64,000 bases of DNA from Flavobacteriaceae bacterium CRH (GCA_001507425.1 LMAJ01000036.1:1-64000); one strand, 5' to 3'; positions 8,437 through 17,165 are shown, counted from the first letter of the stretch. Translations and numbers: made by a program. Notes: generated by a model not told the origin, from the sequence alone.

Positions 8437-9669
8437 ATGAAAAACCAGGAACTCATACCCAATTTATTCAGGACCGAATACCAAAAAATCGTTTCTGTAC
8501 TTTGTAATTTGTTTGGCATTTATCATATTGAAATTGCCGAAGATATTGTGAGTGATACTTTTCTGGCAGCTTCAGAAACCTGGGCGATCAAAGGAATTCC
8601 TGAAAATCCTACGGCCTGGCTTTATACGGTGGCGAAAAACAAAACCAAAAATTATTTTAAGAGAAATGATATTTTCGAAAAGAAAATTGTTTCTGAGATA
8701 AAATACAATGCACCGCTAAACAATCCTGAAACGGAAATTGATTTATCTGAAAAAAATATTGCAGATAGTCAATTGGCTATGATATTTACGGTTTGTGATC
8801 CTTGCAATTCTGATGAAGCTCAAATTGCGCTTGCATTAAACTTGCTTTGTGGTTTTGGAATAAATGAAATTGCCGATGCTTTTTTGTCTAACAAAGAAGT
8901 GATTTATAAACGAATCAATCGCGCAAAGGAAAAACTCAAGGAAGAAAATATCAAAATACAAAACCCAAGCGAAACGCAGGTTAAAGACCGAATAGAAACA
9001 GTTCTTAAAACCATTTATTTGTTGTATTCTGAAGGTTATTATTCTACTTCGCAAAATACTACTTTACGAAAAGATCTTTGTACAGAAGCCATGCGTTTAA
9101 CGTATCTGTTAATTCAAAATGAAGCAACCAATTTGCCTTCGACCAATGCGTTGATGGCCTTAATGTGTTTTCACTCTTCAAGGTTTGAAGCAAGAACTAC
9201 CGAAAACGGCGAAATAATTTTATATCAGGATCAGGATGAATCACTTTGGAATCAGGAATTAATCGAAAAAGGAATTTATTTTCTTAGTAAATCCTCAACA
9301 GGAAATACACTTTCAAAATACCATCTTGAAGCCAGAATTGCGTATTGGCACACGCAGAAAAAAGATACTCCCGAAAAATGGCAACATATTTTAGAATTGT
9401 ACAACAATCTGATTATTTTAGAATATTCTCCCATTGTGGCATTAAACAGAACTTATGCTTTATCTAAAGCAAAAAGCAAACAAGAAGCAATTGTTGAGGC
9501 TGAAAAATTAAATTTGACTGACAATCATTTTTACTTTTCCTTAATGGGAAATTTATATACTGACCTTGATAACACAAAGGCCCGACAACATTTTGAAACC
9601 GCAATTAACTTAGCCAGAACAACTTCTGATAAAAATATTATTCGTAAAAATATGCTGCAATTCGAATAA
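8437..9669 (+). CDS. ECF42-type RNA polymerase sigma factor with TPR-like C-terminal domain
   Basis: ATG at 8437 is preferred over an earlier in-frame start because homology begins at MKNQELIPNLFRTEYQKIV and the upstream part crosses a palindromic repeat. The 410-residue product has sigma region 2 (about 1-75, including DIVSDTFLAA), region 4 (about 115-175, with GFGINEIADAF and INRAKEKL) and a C-terminal extension (DUF6596/TPR-like, with PIVALNRTYALSK). This architecture defines the ECF42 group, which lacks a classical anti-sigma factor and is controlled through the C-terminal domain. The upstream YCII/DGPF gene is its expected regulon member. Confidence 0.9.
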   Translation: MKNQELIPNLFRTEYQKIVSVLCNLFGIYHIEIAEDIVSDTFLAASETWAIKGIPENPTAWLYTVAKNKTKNYFKRNDIFEKKIVSEIKYNAPLNNPETEIDLSEKNIADSQLAMIFTVCDPCNSDEAQIALALNLLCGFGINEIADAFLSNKEVIYKRINRAKEKLKEENIKIQNPSETQVKDRIETVLKTIYLLYSEGYYSTSQNTTLRKDLCTEAMRLTYLLIQNEATNLPSTNALMALMCFHSSRFEARTTENGEIILYQDQDESLWNQELIEKGIYFLSKSSTGNTLSKYHLEARIAYWHTQKKDTPEKWQHILELYNNLIILEYSPIVALNRTYALSKAKSKQEAIVEAEKLNLTDNHFYFSLMGNLYTDLDNTKARQHFETAINLARTTSDKNIIRKNMLQFE

Positions 9670-9788
9670 TAAAGCTATTTTTTTTAAGTTTTATCTCTAT
9701 TTCTCATCTTTAGCATTTTTTGAATCCTGATATTTCTAAAATCTTAATAATTTTCATTAAACATCTGTTAAATCTTAATAAATAATTT

Positions 9789-9818
9789 TTGAAAGTGTTT
9801 GGAGAAAACGTATTTTTG
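9789..9818 (+). promoter_or_regulatory. Promoter of the kai operon
   Basis: TTG at 9789-9791 and TATTTTTG at 9811-9818 are separated by 19 bases, a full match to the Bacteroidetes consensus TTG-N19-TAnnTTTG. Transcription would begin near 9825, leaving a leader of about 15 bases before the GTG start of kaiC. Confidence 0.8.
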
Positions 9819-9839
9819 AGTAAATAGATATTTATTAGC

Positions 9840-11513
9840 GTGCAAGAAAAAGAAAAATCACATAGTTTTATATTTCCCAAAACTCCTACAGGAGTTGACG
9901 GCCTTGATGAGATTACTGATGGTGGATTCCCGAAAGGACGACCTACATTAATCTGCGGTGGCGCCGGCTGCGGAAAAACATTGTTGTCAATGCAATTCCT
10001 TATTAAAGGTATTACAGAATATAACGAACCCGGAGTGTTCATGTCTTTTGAAGAACCTTCGACTGACCTTACTCTAAATGTAAAGTCTCTGGGTTTTGAC
10101 CTTGAACAGCTTAAAGCTGAAAAAAAACTCGTAGTAGATTATGTTAGGGTCGAAAGATCTGAAATTGAAGAAGCCGGAGAATATGATCTTGATGGTTTAT
10201 TTATAAGATTGGGACATGCAATAGATTCTATTGGAGCTACCAGAGTTGTACTTGATACTATTGAATCTTTATTTTCAGGTTTGGATAATCAGGCAATTCT
10301 TAGAGCCGAACTACGAAGATTATTTCATTGGCTTAAAGAAAAAGGCGTTACAGCGGTTATAACAGGTGAACGTGGTGAAGCAACTTTAACGCGTCAGGGA
10401 TTAGAAGAATATGTTTCAGATTGCGTTATTGTTCTGGATCATCGTGTTATTGAGCAGGTTTCTACAAGAAGACTTCGTATTGTAAAATACAGAGGATCAA
10501 CACACGGTACAAACGAATATCCGTTTTTAATTGATGAAGACGGGATTTCTGTGCTTCCTATTACATCTTTAAAATTAGATAATGAAGTATCTTCAGATAT
10601 CATTCAGACAGGATTAAAAGGATTAAACGAAATGTTTCAGGGTGGCGGATTTTATCGCGGAAGCAATATATTAGTTTCAGGAACTGCCGGAACTGCCAAA
10701 ACAACTATTGCCTGCTATTTTGCCAATAAACAGTGCGAAGAAAAGGAAAGAACCATTTATTTTGCTTTTGAGGAATCGCCGCAACAACTGGTTCGAAACA
10801 TGAAATCGATAAATGTTGATCTTCAAAAACATCTTGATAACGGTACGCTGCAAATACATTCTTCACGCCCGTCATTAAATGGTCTTGAACTGCATTTGCT
10901 TACACTTAGAAAATTAATCAAAGAATTTAAGCCTACAACTATAATTATTGACCCGATAAGTAATCTTATTACAGTGGGCAGTGAGCAAGAAGTTCGTTCA
11001 ATGTTGGTAAGATTAATAGATATGCTTAAAGCCAATAATATTACGGCACTTTTTACCTCTCTAAACAAACAAACAGATAATTTCAGGCCAGACCTTGCGG
11101 AAGAATCAGTTTCTTCATTAGTTGACACCTGGATTACAGTTCGCGATATGGAAGGAATTGGAGAAAGAAACCGTGGAATTTTTATTGTAAAATCCCGAGG
11201 TATGGGACATTCTAACCAGGTAAGAGAATTTGTGATTACAAACAACGGAATAGAATTGCTGGATGTTGAATTAGGGCCACAAGGAATACTTACCGGAGCC
11301 GCAAGACAATCACATCAGTTCAAGAAAACGATTTCAGAGATTAAGCTTCAAAACGAAATTAATAGAAAAGACAGAGAAATTGCCCGAAAACGCAAAGTTC
11401 TCGAAGCAAATATAGAAGCACTTAAAAATGAATTTGAATCGGCTGAAGAAGAATTAAGTATTTTGAAAGCAACAGAAGAATTGCAGGAAAAACTGGCTTC
11501 TACAAAAAAATAA
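9840..11513 (+). CDS. kaiC: KaiC, double-domain circadian clock-type ATPase/kinase
   Basis: 557 residues, GTG start at 9840 immediately before the conserved FPKTPTGVDGLDE. Two RecA-like domains: CI with Walker A GGAGCGKT (40-47) and catalytic E71-E72; CII with GTAGTAKT (281-288) and E311-E312. The autophosphorylation pair of cyanobacterial KaiC (S431/T432) aligns with S425-S426 (ESVSSLVDT), and the T426 equivalent aligns with alanine. The C-terminus (about 500-555) is a charged coiled coil instead of the cyanobacterial A-loop, consistent with the lack of KaiA. It heads an operon with two KaiB genes, a histidine kinase, a response regulator and an AraC protein. An ATPase/autokinase is expected; oscillation is not implied. 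Confidence 0.95.
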   Translation: MQEKEKSHSFIFPKTPTGVDGLDEITDGGFPKGRPTLICGGAGCGKTLLSMQFLIKGITEYNEPGVFMSFEEPSTDLTLNVKSLGFDLEQLKAEKKLVVDYVRVERSEIEEAGEYDLDGLFIRLGHAIDSIGATRVVLDTIESLFSGLDNQAILRAELRRLFHWLKEKGVTAVITGERGEATLTRQGLEEYVSDCVIVLDHRVIEQVSTRRLRIVKYRGSTHGTNEYPFLIDEDGISVLPITSLKLDNEVSSDIIQTGLKGLNEMFQGGGFYRGSNILVSGTAGTAKTTIACYFANKQCEEKERTIYFAFEESPQQLVRNMKSINVDLQKHLDNGTLQIHSSRPSLNGLELHLLTLRKLIKEFKPTTIIIDPISNLITVGSEQEVRSMLVRLIDMLKANNITALFTSLNKQTDNFRPDLAEESVSSLVDTWITVRDMEGIGERNRGIFIVKSRGMGHSNQVREFVITNNGIELLDVELGPQGILTGAARQSHQFKKTISEIKLQNEINRKDREIARKRKVLEANIEALKNEFESAEEELSILKATEELQEKLASTKK

Positions 11514-11519
11514 ACTGAA

Positions 11520-11816
11520 ATGAAAGAAGAAGTTGTAGCCGAGTGGCAGTTGAGATTATATATAGCAGGTCAAACGCCAAAATCTATCACGGCACTTGAA
11601 AATATAAAAAAATATGCCGAAGAGCATTTGAAAGGCATTTACAGCATTGAAATTGTAGATTTACTTAAAAATCCTCAGTTAGCAGAAGGTGATCAGATTT
11701 TTGCTGTACCTACATTAGTTAGAAAATTCCCGGAACCTATCCGCAAGATTATTGGTGATCTTTCGAATGAGGAACGGGTACTTGTTGGGCTTAATATTAA
11801 ACCATTAAACTCATAA
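11520..11816 (+). CDS. kaiB: KaiB, clock-type thioredoxin-fold protein
   Basis: 98 residues, very close to cyanobacterial KaiB: LRLYIAGQTPKSITALENI, LKNPQLAEGDQIFAVPTL and IRKIIGDLSNEERVLVGL. KaiB switches fold to bind the KaiC CI ring and displace the output kinase. The gene starts 6 bases after kaiC and ends 2 bases before a second, more divergent kaiB. All hallmark segments are present, so this is the copy most likely to bind KaiC. Confidence 0.95.
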   Translation: MKEEVVAEWQLRLYIAGQTPKSITALENIKKYAEEHLKGIYSIEIVDLLKNPQLAEGDQIFAVPTLVRKFPEPIRKIIGDLSNEERVLVGLNIKPLNS

Positions 11817-11818
11817 AA

Positions 11819-12118
11819 ATGGACGAATCAGCTGATGGCTCTAGTACAAACAAATATAAATTTATGCTTTTTGTTTCAGGTATGTCTGTTAAATCCGGAC
11901 ATGCCATAGAAAACCTGCGTCGTATTTGCGATCAATATCTTGATAATAATTACGAATTAGAAATTATAGATATTAGTCGTGATACAGAACAGGCTGTGAT
12001 ACATCAAATAGTTGCAATACCTACTTTAATCAAAACAAATCCTGCTCCTAAAAGGATCATTTTGGGCGATTTGTCAGATAGAGAAAAGGTCTTAAAAATC
12101 CTAAACATACGCGAATAA
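11819..12118 (+). CDS. Second, divergent KaiB-like protein
   Basis: 99 residues. It keeps the KaiB pattern FMLFVSGMSVKSGHAIENL, then IVAIPTLIK and the strongly conserved ILGDLSDREKVLKIL, but replaces the NPQLAE segment with RDTEQAV and carries a polar N-terminal extension. It lies 2 bases after the first kaiB and 1 base before a kinase gene. It may compete with or modify the first KaiB, or contact the PAS kinase. Tandem KaiB paralogues are known in some non-cyanobacterial kai loci, but this one has no assigned role that I can name. Confidence 0.88.
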   Translation: MDESADGSSTNKYKFMLFVSGMSVKSGHAIENLRRICDQYLDNNYELEIIDISRDTEQAVIHQIVAIPTLIKTNPAPKRIILGDLSDREKVLKILNIRE

Positions 12119-12119
12119 T

Positions 12120-13376
12120 TTGAAGGACAGTAATATAAATATCGAATCTCTACAAGCCGAAATAGCCTCATTAAAAGAACAACTTTATGAATCTAATAGT
12201 ATTGTTGATGCTATAAAGCAAGGAGATGTTGATGCGCTTGTGGTAAATACAAATGGATCACCGCAACTTTATTCGCTCGAAACTGCTGATTATACTTTTA
12301 GGCTTTTAATTGAAAAATTTGAGCAAGGTGCATTAAGCATTTCAAAAAATGGATTAATATTATATTGTAATAACTATTTTTCAAAATTGGTAGGTGTACC
12401 TTCTGAAAAAATAATCGGAACTTATTTAAATGAATATTTTTATAATCCTGATAATTTTATTGCACTTATTGAAGCTTTAAAATTTGGTATAACGGCTCAT
12501 GAAATACTATTTAAAACCAACAGGAATATAAAAAATTTTCCTGCCCATATATCCCTCACAGATCTTGAACCGTCTGTTGATGCCATCGGAATTGTGGTAA
12601 CAGACCTTACGGAAAAGAAAAAATACGAGGAAGCATTGATACGCCATCAGAAAGAACTCGAAGAAAAAATAAACGAATTAAATAAAACCAACAAAAATCT
12701 TGAAGAATTCATTCATGTTATATCGCATGACTTAAAAGAACCTTTAAGAAAAATTGTAATGCATAACGGAAAAATTGACGGAAGTTATCTTAATGAAACA
12801 GACGCCAGATCTATAAATGTTATGAAATCATCTGCACTTCGATTAAACTCACTTGTAGATGACTTGGTTCAATATTCGTCGCACACCGCACAAGAGGAAC
12901 GCACACAAATTAATTTAGCGCAAATAATATCAGAAGTTCAGGATGATCTCGAAATTATAATTACAGATAAAAAAGCAAAAATTATAATAGGAAAACTGCC
13001 TTTGATACAAGCCTCAAAAGTACAAATGCGCCAGCTTTTTTCTAACCTGATTACCAATGCTATAAAATATAGCAAAACAGATACTGAGCCAATTATCGAA
13101 ATTTCTCAGATAGAAAATTTTGAATCTGAAGTACCTAATGAAGCTAATCTATTTGTAAAAATTCAGGTAAAGGATAATGGTATTGGAATGGAGAAAAACC
13201 ATCTTAATAAAATTTTTACGATATTTCAGCGTTTACATGCTAGAAGCGAATATTCCGGAAACGGAATCGGGCTTGCAATTTGTAAAAAAATCATGGAAAA
13301 CCATTCAGGAAAAATAACTGTAGAAAGTAACCTGAACGAAGGAACAACATTTAATCTTTTTTTCCCAATCCTATAA
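12120..13376 (+). CDS. PAS-domain histidine kinase of the kai operon
   Basis: 418 residues with a TTG start one base after the preceding stop. A short coiled coil (1-30) leads to a PAS domain (about 60-165), a second coiled coil (165-197), HisKA with H203 in VISHDLKEPLRKI, and HATPase_c with N313, D352-NGIGM and GNGIGLAI. There is no membrane segment, so it is cytosolic. It lacks the KaiB-like sensor domain of cyanobacterial SasA; any link to KaiC would have to go through its PAS/coiled-coil region or through the separate KaiB proteins. Operon position makes it the likely output kinase. Confidence 0.9.
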   Translation: MKDSNINIESLQAEIASLKEQLYESNSIVDAIKQGDVDALVVNTNGSPQLYSLETADYTFRLLIEKFEQGALSISKNGLILYCNNYFSKLVGVPSEKIIGTYLNEYFYNPDNFIALIEALKFGITAHEILFKTNRNIKNFPAHISLTDLEPSVDAIGIVVTDLTEKKKYEEALIRHQKELEEKINELNKTNKNLEEFIHVISHDLKEPLRKIVMHNGKIDGSYLNETDARSINVMKSSALRLNSLVDDLVQYSSHTAQEERTQINLAQIISEVQDDLEIIITDKKAKIIIGKLPLIQASKVQMRQLFSNLITNAIKYSKTDTEPIIEISQIENFESEVPNEANLFVKIQVKDNGIGMEKNHLNKIFTIFQRLHARSEYSGNGIGLAICKKIMENHSGKITVESNLNEGTTFNLFFPIL

Positions 13377-13377
13377 A

Positions 13378-13785
13378 ATGCCATACTTAAATAATCTACA
13401 CATAATTATTGCCGAAGATGATATCGACGATGCAGATGTTATTTTCGAAACCTTTAATAAAAATCCTAATTTCGGAAAAGTCAGTCTTGTAGCGAATGGT
13501 GAAGAACTTTTGAGTTATCTAAAAGATACCTCTAATGAAAATCCGGATGTTATCCTTACCGATATCAATATGCCTATAATTGACGGCATCGAAGCATTGC
13601 AGGAAATCCTGAATAATAATGATTTAAAGACAATTCCGTGCTTTGTTTACTCAACAAGTATAAATCCTGCTTACAAAGAAAAATGCGATTTATTAGGTGT
13701 AAAAGCATACCTGATTAAACCTTATTCTTTTGAGGCTTTTGAAGAAATTCCGAAAAGCATTTTGACTATTATTGAAGAGCAATAA
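13378..13785 (+). CDS. CheY-like response regulator of the kai operon
   Basis: 135-residue receiver with AEDDIDDAD (acidic pocket), D62 in LTDINMP, and the lysine in LIKPYS. It begins one base after the kinase stop, so the two are an evident pair. No DNA-binding domain is present. The AraC-type gene 3 bases downstream could supply transcriptional output, but no sequence feature proves contact between them. Confidence 0.88.
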   Translation: MPYLNNLHIIIAEDDIDDADVIFETFNKNPNFGKVSLVANGEELLSYLKDTSNENPDVILTDINMPIIDGIEALQEILNNNDLKTIPCFVYSTSINPAYKEKCDLLGVKAYLIKPYSFEAFEEIPKSILTIIEEQ

Positions 13786-13788
13786 GTA

Positions 13789-14661
13789 ATGAATACCCAT
13801 AAATTTTTCGAATCTAATTATAAAAAACTAGGTTTTCTGGTGTTGAACCAGACTTCTATTGAAGAAATCAATGGCGATTATTACAAGCCTTATATCAAGG
13901 TACTTTATTTACCTGAAGATTATTTGATTACGATAGATTTTAAACAATATAAAACCACGACTCCTTCCCTGTTTTTTGTCAATAGCAATCAATATTTGCA
14001 AATAGATAAAGAAGGAAAAAGCCAGGGTTATTTTATGTATTATAATCGCGATTTTTATTGCGTGCAAATTCACGATGCCGAAGTTGCGTGCGACGGATTA
14101 TTGTTTAATAATATTTTCGAAATGCCAATGACAGCTTTACCGGATAAAGAAGTTTTATTTGTAGAAGCGATTTACGACCAGATTCAGGGAGAATTTGATG
14201 CTCCAGATGCTTCGCAGGAAGAAATGATCAGAACGTATTTGAAACAACTTATTATAAAAGCAACCAGAATCTGGAAAACACAGCAATTAGGCGTTTTAAA
14301 CAATGAACCTTCTAAAGAAATGGACTTTTTCAGGGATTTTAGCCGTTTGGTCGAAATTCATTTTAGAACAAAACATACTGTTGCAGATTATGCCGAAATC
14401 CTTGGTGTGGCTCCCAAAACATTATCCAATAAATTCAACCGTTTAGAACTTACACAACCCAACGATATTATTAAAGACCGAATTATGCTTGAAGCAAAAA
14501 GGCTTTTGGGATATTCTAATTTAAGCGTAAAAGAAATAGCTTATCAACTTGGTTACGAAGATCCGGCCTATTTCAACCGGCTTTTTACCAATAAAGTTGG
14601 CGACACTCCGTCTAATTTCAAGAAAAAATACCTTCTAGGGAAAAATGTACAATTAGAATAG
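13789..14661 (+). CDS. AraC-family transcriptional regulator at the end of the kai operon
   Basis: 290 residues. The C-terminal part carries two helix-turn-helix motifs typical of AraC/XylS proteins (TVADYAEILGVAPKTLSNKF and the segment VKEIAYQLGYEDPAYFNRLF). The N-terminal 180 residues form a cupin-like sensor region. It starts 3 bases after the receiver gene and is therefore likely read from the kai promoter. It precedes an alpha/beta-hydrolase gene that has its own TATCTTTG element and may be its target. Whether it belongs to the Kai pathway or to the hydrolase is unresolved. Confidence 0.88.
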   Translation: MNTHKFFESNYKKLGFLVLNQTSIEEINGDYYKPYIKVLYLPEDYLITIDFKQYKTTTPSLFFVNSNQYLQIDKEGKSQGYFMYYNRDFYCVQIHDAEVACDGLLFNNIFEMPMTALPDKEVLFVEAIYDQIQGEFDAPDASQEEMIRTYLKQLIIKATRIWKTQQLGVLNNEPSKEMDFFRDFSRLVEIHFRTKHTVADYAEILGVAPKTLSNKFNRLELTQPNDIIKDRIMLEAKRLLGYSNLSVKEIAYQLGYEDPAYFNRLFTNKVGDTPSNFKKKYLLGKNVQLE

Positions 14662-14695
14662 ACTTTTGTCTATTTTTAGAGCTTTACTACCGCCA

Positions 14696-14703
14696 TATCT
14701 TTG
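14696..14703 (+). promoter_or_regulatory. Bacteroidetes-type -7 element of the hydrolase gene
   Basis: TATCTTTG fits TAnnTTTG and lies 34 bases upstream of the ATG. The nearest TTG is 27 bases further up, longer than usual, so the -33 part is uncertain. Confidence 0.5.
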
Positions 14704-14737
14704 TCCTATCAAATTATAACTGATAAAAACAAAAGAT

Positions 14738-15787
14738 ATGAAAACTATTAAAGTATTACAACAAGGTTTATTTATTGCAGCATTGTTCATCGTAAATACA
14801 ATTGCATCAGCACAAGAAAGACAATTTAAAGGAGAAAATGACCCTCAGGTTTTTACAGAAGTCCGCACATTTTTGAAAGCATTAAATTCAGGTGACGGAA
14901 AACCATTAGAACAATTAAGTGTAGCAGACGCACGTGGCGTTTTGGTAGGCGCTCAAAAATCTGTAGAAGTGGATTATTCAGGAATTGAAGAATCTGAAAA
15001 AGTGATTTCTCAAAACGGTTTAAAAGTAAAAATTCATATTACAAAACCAAAAGGGGCTAAAGCAAATGCACCCGTATTTATTTTTATTCACGGCGGTGGA
15101 TGGGTTTTAGGAGATTATCCAACTCACCGAAGACTTGTTCGTGATTTAGTCGTAGAAAGTGGCGTGGTTGCAGTTTTCCCGGACTACACTCCTTCTCCTG
15201 AAGCACAATATCCTGTAGCGATAAACGAAATTTATGCTGCCACACAATGGGTTGCCGAAAACGGAAAAGAAATTGGTGTAAACGGTAAAAACCTTGCTGT
15301 AGTAGGAAACAGCGTTGGTGGAAACATGGCTGCTGCAATTACCTTAATGGCAAAAGATAAAAAAGGGCCTCAAATTAAATTACAGGTTTTGTTATGGCCG
15401 GTAACCGATGCTAATTTCGAAACTGAATCTTATAACGCATTCGCCAATGGAAGATTCTTAACTAAAAATATGATGAAATGGTTCTGGAACAATTATTTGC
15501 CTGACACTAACAAAAGAAAAGAAATATATGCTTCTCCACTTCAGGCAAGTACAGAACAACTTAAAAACTTACCTCCTGCACTAGTTCAAACTGCTGAAAA
15601 TGATGTTTTAAGAGACGAAGGTGAAGCTTATGCACGCAAACTAAACGAAGCCGGAGTTCCTGTAACCTTAACAAGATACAGCGGTTTAATTCACGATTAC
15701 GGACTTTTAAACCCAATTGCTAATGTTCCTGCTGTACAAACTGCAATTTTGCAAGCTGCCGCAGTTATTAAAACTACATTGAAATAA
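14738..15787 (+). CDS. Secreted alpha/beta hydrolase (HSL/esterase family)
   Basis: 349 residues with an N-terminal signal peptide (1-25, ending IASAQ). It has the hormone-sensitive-lipase oxyanion motif HGGG (118-121), nucleophile S192 in GNSVGGN, acid D289 in AENDVLRDE and catalytic H319 in LIHDYG. The full triad suggests an active carboxylesterase or acetyl hydrolase in the periplasm. An AraC regulator precedes it and a strong terminator follows. Confidence 0.9.
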   Translation: MKTIKVLQQGLFIAALFIVNTIASAQERQFKGENDPQVFTEVRTFLKALNSGDGKPLEQLSVADARGVLVGAQKSVEVDYSGIEESEKVISQNGLKVKIHITKPKGAKANAPVFIFIHGGGWVLGDYPTHRRLVRDLVVESGVVAVFPDYTPSPEAQYPVAINEIYAATQWVAENGKEIGVNGKNLAVVGNSVGGNMAAAITLMAKDKKGPQIKLQVLLWPVTDANFETESYNAFANGRFLTKNMMKWFWNNYLPDTNKRKEIYASPLQASTEQLKNLPPALVQTAENDVLRDEGEAYARKLNEAGVPVTLTRYSGLIHDYGLLNPIANVPAVQTAILQAAAVIKTTLK

Positions 15788-15806
15788 GAAACTAAAATTT
15801 TATTAA

Positions 15807-15842
15807 AAAAAGAGTCAGCTTTATCGTTGACTCTTTTTTTTG
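15807..15842 (+). terminator. Rho-independent terminator
   Basis: AGAGTCA / TGACTCT stem flanked by an A-run and a T-run, 20-50 bases after the hydrolase stop. Confidence 0.85.
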
Positions 15843-15884
15843 TTGTAATATAGCAATACTATTTTAATCATTTAATATTATCAA

Positions 15885-16286
15885 ATGCTTTATCAATCCG
15901 ATAGATATTTCAGAATTTGGATCTATATCGTTAGTCATAGTTCATTACTTATAAGAAGTAATATGGCATATCCTGAGGAAAAAGAATATTCACCGGAAAC
16001 TTCTTTTAATATTGATCTCGAATTATGGGACGTTAGTTTTATAGGCATTCCTACTTCTTTAGAAAACATAAAAATTCAGCAAATCCCATTAGATTTATTA
16101 CCTGAAAATATTGATAAAGATCTATGCAAATACGATCGAAAGATATTTGAAATCAGTACTCCAACTAATAAATATTACATTATTGCAGGAGGATTGTTAA
16201 TTGCCGTAAACCGTTGGGAAAAAGAAGATCGGATATTTGATAACCACCTGAATCTGGAGCATGATAAAATTTTATTGAAAGTTTAA
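15885..16286 (+). CDS. Hypothetical protein
   Basis: An open frame of up to 133 residues; a later ATG at 15963 (MAYPEEKEYSPE) gives a 107-residue soluble product that looks more natural, as the upstream part is unlike the rest. Features visible: acidic, with the segment IDLELWDVSFIGIPTSLENIKIQQIPLDLLP and a C-terminal IIAGGLLIAVNRWE. I do not recognise a family. It is followed by a bidirectional terminator shared with the convergent AraC gene. Confidence 0.5.
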   Translation: MLYQSDRYFRIWIYIVSHSSLLIRSNMAYPEEKEYSPETSFNIDLELWDVSFIGIPTSLENIKIQQIPLDLLPENIDKDLCKYDRKIFEISTPTNKYYIIAGGLLIAVNRWEKEDRIFDNHLNLEHDKILLKV

Positions 16287-16306
16287 ATTAATGAATGAGT
16301 CCAAAC

Positions 16307-16340
16307 AAAAAAGAGCTGATTTTAAAATCAGCTCTTTTTT
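16307..16340. terminator. Bidirectional terminator
   Basis: GAGCTGATTTT / AAAATCAGCTC perfect palindrome with A- and T-runs on both sides. It lies between the convergent hypothetical gene and AraC gene and overlaps neither stop codon. Confidence 0.88.
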
Positions 16341-16341
16341 G

Positions 16342-17121
16342 TTATAATAAACTCGGTGCTTTTCCGAATTGCTTTTTGAAGGCAAAAGAGAAATGCGATA
16401 AATCTTCAAAACCCACTTCAAGATAAATTTCACTAGGCTTTTGATTGTTATTGTTGATTTGAAAATAAGCTTCATCCAAACGTTTTTTCGTGAGCCAGTT
16501 TCCCGGATTGCTGTTGAATGTCTTTTGAAAATCTCTTTTAAAGGTTGACAAACTTCTTCCGGTTAAAAAAGCAAAACGTTCCAGGCTAATATTAAACCTG
16601 AAATTTTTATTCATGAATTCTTCCAGATCAATTTTCTCCGGAATTCCAAAATTGAAAAATACATTTACCAGATCCGGATTGTTCTTTAAAAGAATTACGA
16701 GCAATTCTTCTCTTTTAATATCTACAAAAGAGGCATCAATTTCTTCAGAACCATTATAATAAGGCTCTAATGATTGTATAAAATTCTTTATTAATTTATC
16801 TTCTTCAATAAACAAAAAAGCATCGTCGTTGCCGGAAACGGAAACAGCATAAGAATGTCTTTCCAGAAATTTTTTCAAAAAAGCTTCATCAAGAGCAATA
16901 ATCACTTTCTCAAACATGCCGTCTTCTTTATGTTTGGTGTAGCGTACCAAATGATTTTTTCGGGCAATACAGTAATCACCTTCTTTCATTTGGTAATGCT
17001 TTTTTCCATCATAAGCAACCATCGAACCTTTCAATAAAAACAAAAAAAAATGTTCAGGAATAAATTGCTCAGGAGAAATTTCGGGACCAAGATGGCAGGA
17101 TTGTATGTTGTTAAATTTCAT
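16342..17121 (-). CDS. AraC-family transcriptional regulator
   Basis: 259 residues with an N-terminal cupin-like sensor (about 1-130) and C-terminal double helix-turn-helix (ERFAFLTGRSLSTFKRDF and PSEIYLEVGFEDLSHFSFAF). It is encoded upstream of nothing on its own strand; the oxidoreductase operon on the same strand lies behind it (17406-20478), with a 284-base repeat-rich spacer between. Control of those oxidoreductases is plausible from proximity alone. Confidence 0.88.
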   Translation of the reverse strand: MKFNNIQSCHLGPEISPEQFIPEHFFLFLLKGSMVAYDGKKHYQMKEGDYCIARKNHLVRYTKHKEDGMFEKVIIALDEAFLKKFLERHSYAVSVSGNDDAFLFIEEDKLIKNFIQSLEPYYNGSEEIDASFVDIKREELLVILLKNNPDLVNVFFNFGIPEKIDLEEFMNKNFRFNISLERFAFLTGRSLSTFKRDFQKTFNSNPGNWLTKKRLDEAYFQINNNNQKPSEIYLEVGFEDLSHFSFAFKKQFGKAPSLL

Positions 17122-17165
17122 TTTGAGAAAATTTGTTTTAGTAATCTGTGCGTATAATTTATTCT

